A DNA stretch of 64,000 nucleotides from DASVCN01 sp040905665 (lineage in GTDB: Bacteria; Deinococcota; Deinococci; Deinococcales; Trueperaceae), in the NCBI GenBank assembly GCA_040905665.1, contig JBBDRD010000027.1, positions 1-64,000 on the forward strand, given 5' to 3'. The position numbers and the translations under genes are program-made. The notes beneath the pieces are model-generated. The model was not told the origin of the DNA and ran no database searches. It was given only the letters and a program-made list of their open reading frames with translations. Positions 50,944 through 59,650 of the stretch are shown here, one piece after another (the first letter of the stretch is position 1; every line of letters starts with the position of its first letter).

Positions 50944-51419
50944 CTAAGTTCGTCTGTAATGCGTGACCATGAACTCGCGCCAGCTTCCGTCGTCCTCCTT
51001 GACCATCCCTCGCAGTATCCGATGATCGTCGCTCCTGACCTCGATCACGTCGCGGTACGGGAGCATCCTGCCGTCGCCGTTCATGCTCGGTCCCTCACAG
51101 TCGAGGTTCAGCGTCGTCCCGTCTTCGCTCAGGTGCCCGTCGTAGACCCAAAGGTGCGTCATCATCGAGCCGAACCACGTCCCCACGAACCGCTTCTTGT
51201 TGGAGTCGAAGCCCAGAGTCATGAGCGATCGATGCGGCTTGCCGTCCGCCGCCTGGTGGGTTCCCTCGGCCAGAAACCAGATGTCACCGAGTGCACGCAC
51301 CGTCCCGGAGCCGGCTCCATCTCGAACGTCCACTCTCCCACCAGCCGCTGGAGCCAACGGTGTTCCGCTGACGGCTCGACCGACGGGATGGACTGCATCT
51401 TCTCCTGGCTCGTGTCCAC
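50944..51419 (-). pseudogene. DUF1579 protein with a single frameshift
   Basis: Two overlapping frames together give one DUF1579 protein. The first (from ATG 51,419) reads E-H-R-W-L-Q-R-L-V-G-E-W-T-F-E-M-E-P-A-P. The second continues G-T-V-R-A-L-G-D-I-W-F-L-A-E-G and runs to a typical ending H-Y-R-R-T. The switch lies near 51,300-51,312, at a short G run, where one extra base would restore the frame. Nothing else is damaged, so this may be a sequence error in an intact gene. Confidence 0.75.
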
Positions 51420-51633
51420 ATTCTCCCCCTCGAACTACGACTGCGGCCGCATTGCTCTTTCCGGTTGAACGCGAGTGAAAACGGTCCGCAGAGCAAGTCT
51501 AGACCTCGACGGCTCGATGCTGCTACTGAGGTCCACAGCTGCACTTCGGGCTGACCCGGTCCCCTCAGCTCGAGGCCGAAATGGTCTGGTCCCATCGACC
51601 CGGATGATGACGCATCGATGCAGCAAAAAGGAG

Positions 51634-51659
51634 AAGGCCGACGCCCCCGTGCCGGCCTT
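51634..51659. terminator. possible bidirectional intrinsic terminator
   Basis: Stem AAGGCCG (51,634-51,640) and CGGCCTT (51,653-51,659) with a C-rich loop. On the minus strand it is followed by CTCC and five T. On the plus strand it is followed by ACC and then T-rich TCTTTT. It lies in a 540-base stretch (51,420-51,958) with no supported gene, between the leftward DUF1579 gene and the rightward TspO-like gene. Confidence 0.4.
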
Positions 51660-51958
51660 ACCTCTTTTCGGTGGTTCCGCTGCCCCCGTGCTCAAAAGGA
51701 TACTCGGGCTGCCTCGTCGCGCAAAGAGCCAGATGTCAGTCCTGATCAGTGACACCTGCAATGAGCGACCGGGAAGATGGACCGGTCTGTCTTACGCGGT
51801 CTCGATCTTTTGCCCTGGCGCGGCACGGCTAGTCGCTCGAAAAGCATTGAAGTCGCCCGAGCCGGCCCTACTATTGCCGGCGGGGGTAGCAGTTTGAGTA
51901 CAACGGTAGCAGTCGAAGCAGGGCGCAGTCGTCCCTGGCGGTCATCGGGTTCCTTCTC

Positions 51959-52666
51959 GTGGTGCTCATGAATTACCTGGCCAATGCTTTGCCTTTGGCT
52001 GGTCGCGACACCGGGGAGATCTCTGATCGGTTCGACGTGGCCGTGACGCCCGCCGGGTACGCCTTCTCGATTTGGGGCGTCATCTACCTGGCGCTGGGAG
52101 CATTCGTCATCTATCAGCTCCTGCCGAACCAGGCATCGGCGCGTCTCGATCGGACTCGCATCCTCTTCCTGCTCTCCTGCCTCTTCAACGTCGCCTGGCT
52201 CCTCGCCTGGCACAATCTGCTCATCCCATTGAGCCTGCTGATAATGCTCTGCCTCCTCGCCGTGCTGTTCATGGTCTACGCCGAGGTGCGTCATATAGAC
52301 GCCGCTGTCGGAAGGAACGACTGGCTGCTGCGCCTGCCGTTCAGCCTCTACCTCGGCTGGATCAGTGTGGCGACTCTGGTGAACGTCGGCGTGGTGCTTT
52401 ACGATCTCGGTCCGCTGCGGTCTCCTGCGCTGGATATCACCTGGGCCCTGTTCGCGCTCGTCGTCCTGACGGTCGCGGTGTTGTTCGTGCTGCGCATGTT
52501 CGACGACGTCGTGTACGCGCTGGTGGCGCTCTGGGCTTCGGTCGCTATCGTCGTCGCCAACCTCGCGCAACCGCTCGTCGTGGTGGCGGCCGGCCTGGTG
52601 GCGCTGCTGCTGGTGGGAGGGATCGGGTGGAACATTGGCCGGAGTCAGCACAGATTAGGCGGCTGA
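51959..52666 (+). CDS. TspO/MBR-like membrane protein
   Basis: A 235-residue polytopic membrane protein of the tryptophan-rich sensory (TspO/MBR) type. The hallmark P-A-G-Y-A-F-S-I-W-G-V-I-Y is at residues about 30-42, with N-Y-L-A-N-A-L-P-L and T-G-E-I-S-D before it. Seven or eight hydrophobic helices follow, more than the five of classical TspO, as in the longer bacterial subgroup. GTG 51,959 is used. The frame continues upstream through a hydrophobic L-A-V-I-G-F-L-L-V-V but has no start before a stop at 51,887, and a better N-terminus lies in another frame, so a frameshift near 51,935 is possible. Confidence 0.8.
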   Translation: MVLMNYLANALPLAGRDTGEISDRFDVAVTPAGYAFSIWGVIYLALGAFVIYQLLPNQASARLDRTRILFLLSCLFNVAWLLAWHNLLIPLSLLIMLCLLAVLFMVYAEVRHIDAAVGRNDWLLRLPFSLYLGWISVATLVNVGVVLYDLGPLRSPALDITWALFALVVLTVAVLFVLRMFDDVVYALVALWASVAIVVANLAQPLVVVAAGLVALLLVGGIGWNIGRSQHRLGG

Positions 52667-52854
52667 GCAGGCCAGCAGTGCGTCCACTCGGCTCTCCCGA
52701 TCGCTGATCTCTTCCGTCGTTCCCTCGAGCCCCATCATTTAGCTTCAGACGCTTTCGGGCGAGCAGGTCTTCGTCCTACTCCCGATCGTCCGCAAGAAAG
52801 GGATCAGCGAGGACATCGCACCGCGAATGAAGGGTGAGAGCTGTCACGTATTCA

Positions 52855-54070
52855 TCAAACCAAAGTCGTGGTACCGGAGTCTGCATCGGCCAGGGCAGAT
52901 CGGACTCGCTCCGCTACCAGCCGCTCCTGCCCTTCGGCCAGGCCGACAGGATTCAGAACAAGCCTTCCCCTGTCCAACCAGCGCTCGTTGAGGTGGACGG
53001 CTGGATCCCCCGCACGCAGGGCGATTGATACCTGCCGCGCTCGGGTTGCCTCTTCGAACTCGAGAAGAAGCAGTGGAACCCGTCCGGTTTCGGTCGTGCT
53101 CTGATAATCCACCCGCAGACCGGGAAGGCCCTCCAGTTCCGTGGCCGCGAAGAGACACTGGTCCTCCCACGCCTTCAGATACTCCTCCGAATGATCGGCA
53201 AAGTCCCTCACTGCCGCAACAGCCCCAGCGATCTCCTCCTTGCCGACCTTGAATCCGCGGCCGAAGCCGTGTCTCGGCATGCCCTCCAGGCGGTAAGGCT
53301 CGACCAGACGGGGCGGGACCCAAGTCTCCGAGCGGTCGTCCATGTCCAATTGCTGCAACAGTGCCGATGCCACAAGCTCGCGTCGGCCAAACAGATATCC
53401 GGAGGACTGCGGGCCGCGTAGCGCCTTGCCGCCGCTCATCGCCACGAGGTCGGCCCCCCTGCTATGAATCTCTTGAGGTTCGCAAGAGGCGGTACCTGAT
53501 TGGCCGCGTCGACGATCACGGGCAGGCCGGCTGCATGACCGATCTCGGCCACGGAACGGAGGGACGGCCCCATCCCTTCAATAGCTACGTACGCTATTGC
53601 GACGGTTCGAGGCGTGATGGCTGCTTCGATCTCGTGGCGGTCAACCTCCCGAACCCCCACTCCTAAATAGGTGTCGAGATATCCGACTTCGACGAGTGTA
53701 CAGCCGCACATTTCGAATGCGCGGTCGTAGGAGTTGCGATGGTGACGGCAGATGATTACTTCAAGGTCACGGCGCATGGCGTATGCGGGTAGCCGGTTCA
53801 TAACGTTCACTTCCAGCTTCGCCACGCATGCGGCCGTGCCCAATGCGAGAGCGGCGAAACAACCGCTGGTGACCAAGCCGGCCTCGGCGCCGGTTAGTTC
53901 GCTCAGCACATCACTGGCTCCGGCTTGGAGTGCATCGATAGATACGGCAGACTTGCTGGCCGAGGTCATTGCCTCGAGTGCGGCCGGGCGCATAAGCGTC
54001 CCCCCGAGCCTGTGAGAGTGCCTGCTCCGTTGACGACGGTAGCTACATGGAGGTCTTCATAGATGTCCAT
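52855..54070 (-). pseudogene. SelA-like PLP-dependent enzyme, two frameshifts
   Basis: Three frames read leftward make one protein of about 400 residues in the fold-type I PLP family that includes SelA-like and D-glucosaminate-6-phosphate ammonia-lyase-like enzymes. From ATG 54,070: M-D-I-Y-E-D-L, then N-G-A-G-T-L-T; a shift near 54,020; then M-R-P-A-A-L-E-A-M, V-T-S-G-C-F-A-A-L-A and V-D-A-A-N-Q-V-P-P; a shift at a six-C run (53,454-53,459); then S-G-G-K-A-L-R-G-P-Q-S-S-G with the PLP lysine. All catalytic parts survive. The homopolymer suggests sequencing error for at least one shift. Confidence 0.8.
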
Positions 54071-54275
54071 CGTTCACTCCGATCGCCCTGTCCACGAGGC
54101 TTGATACGATACCCGCGACATATTGATAGAGACACGGCCGGGTTGCGAGTTGCCGTCCACCGCCCCGGTCGTCCCCACGTCCACACTGTCAGCTGCTCAA
54201 CGGGGCCGCAAGTCGCTGTAGGAGCCAGCACTAACGGGAGTGCAGTCAGAACCTCTCGGGACCGTACGGGGGAGC

Positions 54276-55016
54276 TCAGCCCCGAATGGCTACGCTCCTC
54301 CGCCGACCAGCCTCTTCCGCCAGCCACCGGAACGGCAGCAGATTCTCCGGGAACTGCTTGAAGCTCATCTCCGGATGCCACTGCACGCCCAGCACCGGCG
54401 AACCCTCGGTGTTCTCGATCGCCTCGATTAGGCCGTCGGCGGTTCGGCCGACCGCACGAAACCCTTCCGCCAGCCGGTCGATCGCCTGGTGGTGGTACGA
54501 GTTGGCGCGAAGTTCGCCCCGCCCCAGCCCGCCGGCAAGACGAGACGAGGGGTCGAGAATGACGGTGTGGCTCGGTGCGCCGCCTATGTCGACCTGGGTG
54601 TGCTGGATCGCCTGGGGCAGGTCCGGCAGGTGCTGAAGGAGAGTTCCGCCCTCGGCAACGTTCATCAGTTGAATGCCGCGGCATACGCCCAGGACAGGAA
54701 TGCCTCGCGAGCGGGCCGCCCTGTACAGAGCCAATTCGAAGGCGTCCCGCTGCAGGTCGACCCTCCCCAAGCCGGGTTCGGGCTGTTCGCCGTAGAAGGC
54801 CGGGTCGACGTCGACACCGCCGGTGAATAGGACGCCGGCGGCAGAGTCGAGATACGACTCGGCGAGGTCGGCATCGAGGCTGGCGACCATCAGAGGGAGC
54901 CCGCCGGCGAGCGCCACCGCCTCCGAGTAGTTGCGGCCGGTGAGGCTGTCCTCGCGGCGCAGGCCGTCGTCCCGGAACACGGTCGAGGTTGTGAGCAGGA
55001 TACGAGGTCGATCCAC
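54276..55016 (-). CDS. gamma-glutamyl-gamma-aminobutyrate hydrolase family (class I glutamine amidotransferase fold)
   Basis: A 246-residue PuuD-type hydrolase. The nucleophile elbow is G-V-C-R-G-I-Q, and the catalytic histidine/glutamate pair is in Q-W-H-P-E. D-P-A-F-Y-G-E and Y-H-H-Q-A-I are family blocks. PuuD cleaves gamma-glutamyl-GABA in putrescine breakdown, but related family members act on other gamma-glutamyl compounds. No other putrescine genes are present, so the substrate is not assured. It shares direction with the SelA-like and GH3 genes but is separated by about 165-200 bases on each side. Confidence 0.9.
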   Translation of the reverse strand: MDRPRILLTTSTVFRDDGLRREDSLTGRNYSEAVALAGGLPLMVASLDADLAESYLDSAAGVLFTGGVDVDPAFYGEQPEPGLGRVDLQRDAFELALYRAARSRGIPVLGVCRGIQLMNVAEGGTLLQHLPDLPQAIQHTQVDIGGAPSHTVILDPSSRLAGGLGRGELRANSYHHQAIDRLAEGFRAVGRTADGLIEAIENTEGSPVLGVQWHPEMSFKQFPENLLPFRWLAEEAGRRRSVAIRG

Positions 55017-55182
55017 GATGGAAGCCTACCCGAGCGGGGGCAGCAGGGTGTGGGTAACGCCGGCCACAGGCCCGGCGTACTGGCACGGCGGTGTTGAGCG
55101 GGCAGGTCGCAATGGGGCGCTGGTCAGGTGATGATCGGCAAGAGTCCGCTTGCAGCGGCAGCACGAGAAACTTTTGCGATCG

Positions 55183-56940
55183 CTAGTAATCCTGCATCCC
55201 CGCGCCCATCGGGAACTCTCCTGCCGGAACCGGGAGCCTGCCCGTTGGCTGCACCGCCCCCGTTAGCAACGCCGCAGCGCCCTGCAGGTTCGCTTCCCGA
55301 TATCCGTAGACGGCAAGGTAAGCGGCAGGCCGGGCCGGCAGGAAGCGCAGGTCGTCGGGGTTGCCGAGCGCGACCACCACCAGCGGCTTGCCGGTCGCCG
55401 CGAGCCGCGCTTCGAGCTCCTCGAGCCCGTCGGGGAAACCGCCCAGCCAGTGGTAGCTGCCCAGCACCACTACGTCGGCGGTCTCCGCCATTTGAACGGC
55501 CTCCTCGATCTGCGCGGTGCTCGGCCGTTCCGAGACGGTTAGCGAAAAAACGGTTAGCGACAAGGCAACCTCGTGGCTGCGCGCAAGCACGCCTCCCAGG
55601 TGAGGCGGCTCGCCGAAGAGACCGGGCCGGGGCGCGACCACCAGCACCTCTGCCGCAGGCTCCAAAGGCAGGACACCGTCGTTCCAGAGCAGGGTGGCGC
55701 CGGCAGTTGCGACCTCCCGGGCCAGTTCGCGGTGCGCGTCGTAGTCCGGAGTGGGAGCATCCCAGCGCGGGCGGTACCGTTCGGCAACAAGCCGGGAGCG
55801 GGCAACGGCTTCTCTGACCCTCTCCTCGCTCAACCGGCCGGTGCGCACGGCCTCCACCAGCGCCGCGTGAACCTCACGTTGCTTCTCCAGGTCTGGTCCC
55901 AGCAGGACCATGTCGGCCCCCGCCAGGACGCTGAGCACGGCCGCCTCGCCGGCGCCGTAGCGCGCGTCGATCGCCGCCATGTCCATGTAGTCGGTGACGA
56001 TGAGCCCCTCGAAGCCCAGTTCGCCACGAAGCAGGCCGGTGAGGGCGGCCGGCGACAGGGTGGCGGGCAGATCGGCCTCGAGCGCCGGGAAGGCGACGTG
56101 CGCCGTCATGATCGCCGGTACTCCGGCCTCGATCATCGCCTCGAAGGGCGGCAGCTCGACCGCGTTCAACCGGGCGCGGTCACCGTCCACGCTGGGCAGC
56201 GAGAGGTGCGAGTCGGTCGAGGTGTCGCCGTGGCCGGGGAAGTGCTTGGCGACCGTGGTGACCCCTGCCTCCTCGAGGCCCGCGAGGTACGCCTGCCCCA
56301 AATTGGCGACGGTCGCGACGTGCGCGCCAAAGGAGCGGATACCGATGATCGGGTTGTCGGGGTGGCTGTTGACGTCCACCACCGGAGCGAAGTTCATGTT
56401 GAAGCCGGCGTAGGCAAGCCCCTGGCCCGTTGCCCGGGCCACCTCGGTCGCGAGCTCGGGGTCGCCGGCCGCCGCCAGTGCCATGTTGCCGGGGAAGATG
56501 GTGGCGTCGTCGACTCGGTAAGTGGTGAAGGGGCCGCCCTCCTGGTCGATGCCGAACAGTAGCGGGTAGTCGGCTGCCTCCTGCAGAGCTTGGGTGACCG
56601 ACCGTGCCGTCTGGGTGGACGGGACGTTGCTGGGGTAGAAGAGGAAACCCGCCGGCTCGAACTCCCTGAGCCTCTGCAAAGGCGCTTCTGTTCCCGAGTA
56701 GGCGAGCAGCAGCAGCCGCCCAACCAGCTCCTCCGCCGGTTGATCCTGAGCGCGGGCCAGAAAGAGAGTGCAGGCAAGCAGCGAGACCAGGAGGCCTAGC
56801 AGAGGGCGCCGCAAGCACAGGAACGAGTACAGGGGGCGTTTCGAAAACAAGGAGCCGAGCAGAGTACGCCGCGAAAACAGGCGGGCGAGCAGGGGACGCC
56901 GTCTGCCGCTCGAATGTGCCGTAGTGGCTGCTTCGTTCAC
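55183..56940 (-). CDS. glycoside hydrolase family 3 beta-N-acetylhexosaminidase-like, exported
   Basis: A 585-residue GH3 enzyme. An unusually long arginine-rich N-terminus with short L-F-S-R/L-F-S-K repeats precedes a signal helix L-L-G-L-L-V-S-L-L-A-C-T-L-F-L-A-R-A-Q. The catalytic domain carries K-H-F-P-G-H-G-D-T-S-T-D-S-H (the NagZ-type acid/base loop) and V-T-D-Y-M-D-M with the nucleophile aspartate. A C-terminal alpha/beta domain follows (V-V-A-L-G-N-P-D-D-L). NagZ enzymes trim GlcNAc from peptidoglycan fragments. Export suggests a role in wall or chitin-type sugar release, possibly feeding the importer transcribed divergently at 57,165. Confidence 0.9.
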   Translation of the reverse strand: MNEAATTAHSSGRRRPLLARLFSRRTLLGSLFSKRPLYSFLCLRRPLLGLLVSLLACTLFLARAQDQPAEELVGRLLLLAYSGTEAPLQRLREFEPAGFLFYPSNVPSTQTARSVTQALQEAADYPLLFGIDQEGGPFTTYRVDDATIFPGNMALAAAGDPELATEVARATGQGLAYAGFNMNFAPVVDVNSHPDNPIIGIRSFGAHVATVANLGQAYLAGLEEAGVTTVAKHFPGHGDTSTDSHLSLPSVDGDRARLNAVELPPFEAMIEAGVPAIMTAHVAFPALEADLPATLSPAALTGLLRGELGFEGLIVTDYMDMAAIDARYGAGEAAVLSVLAGADMVLLGPDLEKQREVHAALVEAVRTGRLSEERVREAVARSRLVAERYRPRWDAPTPDYDAHRELAREVATAGATLLWNDGVLPLEPAAEVLVVAPRPGLFGEPPHLGGVLARSHEVALSLTVFSLTVSERPSTAQIEEAVQMAETADVVVLGSYHWLGGFPDGLEELEARLAATGKPLVVVALGNPDDLRFLPARPAAYLAVYGYREANLQGAAALLTGAVQPTGRLPVPAGEFPMGAGMQDY

Positions 56941-57086
56941 CCGGTCAGTTTATCCGTTGGTTTCCGCCGCCCCTGGTTTTCCCACTCCTCCAATGGACAC
57001 TCCGACCGACCAGCACCAGCCTCCGGCCCAGGCCGTCGTCGCCACGCTCCTCAAGTGCGTACTTCACGACGATGGCGAGCCATTCA

Positions 57087-57115
57087 TTGACCGACACGGT
57101 AAGCCGGAGTATGGT
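57087..57115 (+). promoter_or_regulatory. promoter of second sugar importer
   Basis: TTGACC (57,087-57,092), a 17-base spacer and TATGGT (57,110-57,115). This predicts a transcript starting near 57,122, about 43 bases ahead of the GTG start, with AAGGAGG as ribosome site in between. No clear palindromic operator was seen near it. Confidence 0.55.
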
Positions 57116-57164
57116 GGCTGTATCGTTCAAGCCGGGTACCATTGATTATAAGGAGGCGATTTCC

Positions 57165-58418
57165 GTGTTCAAGAAGTTTACGTCCGTGGCCCTGCTGGCT
57201 CTCCTGACGAGCCTTGCCTTGGCACAAACCGAGATCGAGTTCGCGACGTGGGGCACTACCGAGGACATCGCCATCTACGAGGACCTCATCGCAGATTTCG
57301 AGGCCGATCACCCGGACATCGACGTCGTCCTCAATCACATCCCCTCGGCAGGCGACTACGAGCAGAACCTGGCGACGCTCATCGCAGCCGGGGCGGCGCC
57401 CGATGTCTTCTTCATCAACAACATCTCTCTGCCGGGGTTTGCCGCACAGGGCGCCTTCACTCCGCTCGGTGAGTTCGCCGACGAAGCGTTCCTCGAGGAT
57501 TTCTTCCCGGGCCACCTGGCTGCGTTCCGCTACGAAGGCGAGCTAGTAGCTATCCCAAGGGACATTTCGAATCTGGTGCTGTACTACAACCAGGACATGT
57601 TCGAGGAGGCCGGAGTCGAGCCGCCTTCGGAGGGTTGGACCTGGGATGACTTCATGGCCGCGGCCCAGGAGCTGACTCAGGACACCGACGGTGACGGCCA
57701 GATCGATCAGTTCGGATTCGGCTACTCGACCTACTTCCTGTTCTGGCAGCCGTGGGTCTGGTCGAACGGCGGCCAGTTCTTCTCGGATGATCACGGCGAG
57801 TTCACCCTGAATCAGGGTGAGGCTCTGGAGGGTCTGCAGTACTACGTCGACCTGCGTTGCGAGGCCAATGTCGCCCCAACCACCGAGCAGGCGGCCGAGC
57901 GGACCGCCGCCAGCATGTTCGCGCAAGGCGACGCCGCGATGATCGTCGACGGACGCTGGCGGGCCGCACCACTCAACAACGATCCCGCCGTGGACTTCGT
58001 CTACGACGTGGCTCCCTTCCCCGAAGGCGCTGCCGGCTCGATCGTCGACGTCGACGGCTCCGGCTGGGGCATCTCCAGCAGTAGCGACGATCCCGAGGCC
58101 GCCTGGGAGTTCATCCAGTTCGTCTCCTCGCCCGAAGCGATGGCGCGCTGGACCGAAGCGGGGATCATCATCCCGGCTCGACGCAGCGTGGGGACGACCG
58201 AAGCCTTCATCTCTCCTGATGTCGCGCCGGCCAGCGACGAGGTGTTCGTCGAGGCCAACGAGACCGCGATTCCTACCGAGACGTTCGAAGGCTGGGGCGA
58301 GTTCGTTAGCCTGCTGGGCGAAGGCATGAGCGAAGTGTGGCTGTGCGAGACCAGCGTCGAGGAAGGCCTGGATATCGTCGCGGATGATATCGAGGACCTG
58401 CTTTCGGAGTATCAGTAG
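57165..58418 (+). CDS. ABC sugar transporter, periplasmic solute-binding protein (family 1)
   Basis: A 417-residue binding protein. GTG 57,165 is preceded by AAGGAGG. The signal peptide V-F-K-K-F-T-S-V-A-L-L-A-L-L ends L-A-L-A-Q with no lipobox, and the mature part begins T-E-I-E-F-A-T-W-G. The V-L-Y-Y-N-Q-D-M-F-E-E-A-G-V-E-P-P block is the usual hinge region of family-1 sugar-binding proteins. A D-T-D-G-D-G-Q-I-D-Q-F-G segment is also typical and may bind calcium. Two permeases follow. A stem-loop just after the stop could raise the level of this product over the permeases. Sugar unknown. Confidence 0.92.
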   Translation: MFKKFTSVALLALLTSLALAQTEIEFATWGTTEDIAIYEDLIADFEADHPDIDVVLNHIPSAGDYEQNLATLIAAGAAPDVFFINNISLPGFAAQGAFTPLGEFADEAFLEDFFPGHLAAFRYEGELVAIPRDISNLVLYYNQDMFEEAGVEPPSEGWTWDDFMAAAQELTQDTDGDGQIDQFGFGYSTYFLFWQPWVWSNGGQFFSDDHGEFTLNQGEALEGLQYYVDLRCEANVAPTTEQAAERTAASMFAQGDAAMIVDGRWRAAPLNNDPAVDFVYDVAPFPEGAAGSIVDVDGSGWGISSSSDDPEAAWEFIQFVSSPEAMARWTEAGIIIPARRSVGTTEAFISPDVAPASDEVFVEANETAIPTETFEGWGEFVSLLGEGMSEVWLCETSVEEGLDIVADDIEDLLSEYQ

Positions 58419-58430
58419 GTAGAGGGGCCG

Positions 58431-58449
58431 GGGGAGGCCGGTCCTCCCC
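58431..58449 (+). promoter_or_regulatory. stem-loop after the binding-protein gene
   Basis: GGGGAGG (58,431-58,437) pairs with CCTCCCC (58,443-58,449) around a 5-base loop. There is no T run, so it is more likely a message-stabilising hairpin or partial attenuator between the binding protein and the permeases than a full terminator. Confidence 0.5.
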
Positions 58450-58501
58450 TCCCTCCCTTGCCGCCCTGGTGTAGGCCGAAGCCTAAAGCGGGCGTCGACG
58501 A

Positions 58502-59644
58502 ATGGCTGCGGAATCCCAGGTCACAATCCCTCAGGCCAGCGGTAAGTCCATGGGACCGCTCCGCCGGCACGGCGACGGCCTGTGGGCGCTCCTCTTCCTC
58601 GCCCCTAGCCTCGTGGGCATCCTCATTTTCGTGGTGGGCCCCATCGTCATGTCGGTGCTCATCTCCTTCACCGACTGGCGCCTGGCCTCCCCGCTCACCC
58701 TGCAGTCGCTCCGCGAGGACTGGGTGGGCTGGGAGAACTACGTCCAGCTTCTGACGTGGGAAGAAGCGCACTGGTCGCCTTTCCGGGCGATAGCCTGGCG
58801 CGCTCCGATTCTCCTGGTGAGTCTGGCCGGCCTGTTGTGGCTAATGTGGCGGCGCAGCCTTGGTGTGATCTGGGGCGTCGGCCTACTTTTCCTGTCGGCT
58901 GTGCTGTTCGGTTACTTCGGTGGTCTGATTGTGGACTGGGAGGACCGCCGCTTCTGGCAGAGCATGTGGAATACCCTCTACTTCGTGGGCCTCAGCGTCC
59001 CGCTCACCGTCGCCATCTCGCTCCTGCTCGCCTCGGCCCTCAACCGGCAGCTTCGCGGCATCGCGTTCTATCGTGCGGCGTACTTCATGCCCGTGATTTC
59101 GGGCGCGGTGGTCGTCGCCCTGGTGTGGCGCTGGATGTTCAATCCGTCGATCGGGCCGATCAACCAGTTCCTGGGCCTACTGAGTATCGAAGGTCCCGGC
59201 TGGCTCAACAGCAGGGAGTGGGCGATGCCGGCGATAATCATCACCGACATTTGGAGCAAGATCGGCTTCTACATGGTGATCTTCCTGGCCGGATTGCAGG
59301 GAATTCCGCACCACCTCTACGAGGCCGCCGAGCTCGACGGCGCCAACAAGTGGCACAAGTTCTGGAACGTCACGTTACCTCTGCTGAGCTCGACCACGTT
59401 CCTCAACGTCGTGCTGGCGCTGATCGCCGCGTTCCAGGTCTTTACGCTGCCCTACATTATGACGGAAGGCGGCCCGGCCGGCGCGACGCGCGTGCTGGTC
59501 TACTACATGTACGAGCGCGCCTTCGACACACCTTTTCGAATGGGTCTCGGCTCGGCCATCGCCTGGATAGTGTTCGTCATCATCTTCGCCATCACCGCTG
59601 TCCAGTGGTATGCGCGCCGCAAGTGGGTCGTATATGAGGAGTAG
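58502..59644 (+). CDS. ABC sugar transporter permease (MalF type) with inserted membrane segment
   Basis: A 380-residue permease, about 80 longer than usual. After the first helix and the T-D-W-R and N-Y motifs there is an insert with two extra hydrophobic stretches (A-P-I-L-L-V-S-L-A-G-L-L-W-L-M and G-V-I-W-G-V-G-L-L-F-L-S). The standard core then resumes with W-N-T-L-Y-F. The EAA loop is G-I-P-H-H-L-Y-E-A-A-E-L-D-G-A. Eight membrane helices are predicted. It pairs with the MalG-type permease 6 bases downstream. Confidence 0.92.
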   Translation: MAAESQVTIPQASGKSMGPLRRHGDGLWALLFLAPSLVGILIFVVGPIVMSVLISFTDWRLASPLTLQSLREDWVGWENYVQLLTWEEAHWSPFRAIAWRAPILLVSLAGLLWLMWRRSLGVIWGVGLLFLSAVLFGYFGGLIVDWEDRRFWQSMWNTLYFVGLSVPLTVAISLLLASALNRQLRGIAFYRAAYFMPVISGAVVVALVWRWMFNPSIGPINQFLGLLSIEGPGWLNSREWAMPAIIITDIWSKIGFYMVIFLAGLQGIPHHLYEAAELDGANKWHKFWNVTLPLLSSTTFLNVVLALIAAFQVFTLPYIMTEGGPAGATRVLVYYMYERAFDTPFRMGLGSAIAWIVFVIIFAITAVQWYARRKWVVYEE

Positions 59645-59650
59645 TAGCCA

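Noticed and set aside
51475..51897. 140-codon rightward frame before the TspO-like gene
   Set aside because: Runs through the terminator-like hairpin at 51,634-51,659 and shows no domain.
54043..55164. 373-codon leftward frame over the PuuD-like gene
   Set aside because: Arginine/proline-rich shadow of 54,276-55,016 in another frame.
55573..56562. 329-codon rightward frame inside the GH3 gene
   Set aside because: Antisense shadow with biased composition; the GH3 motifs on the other strand are decisive.
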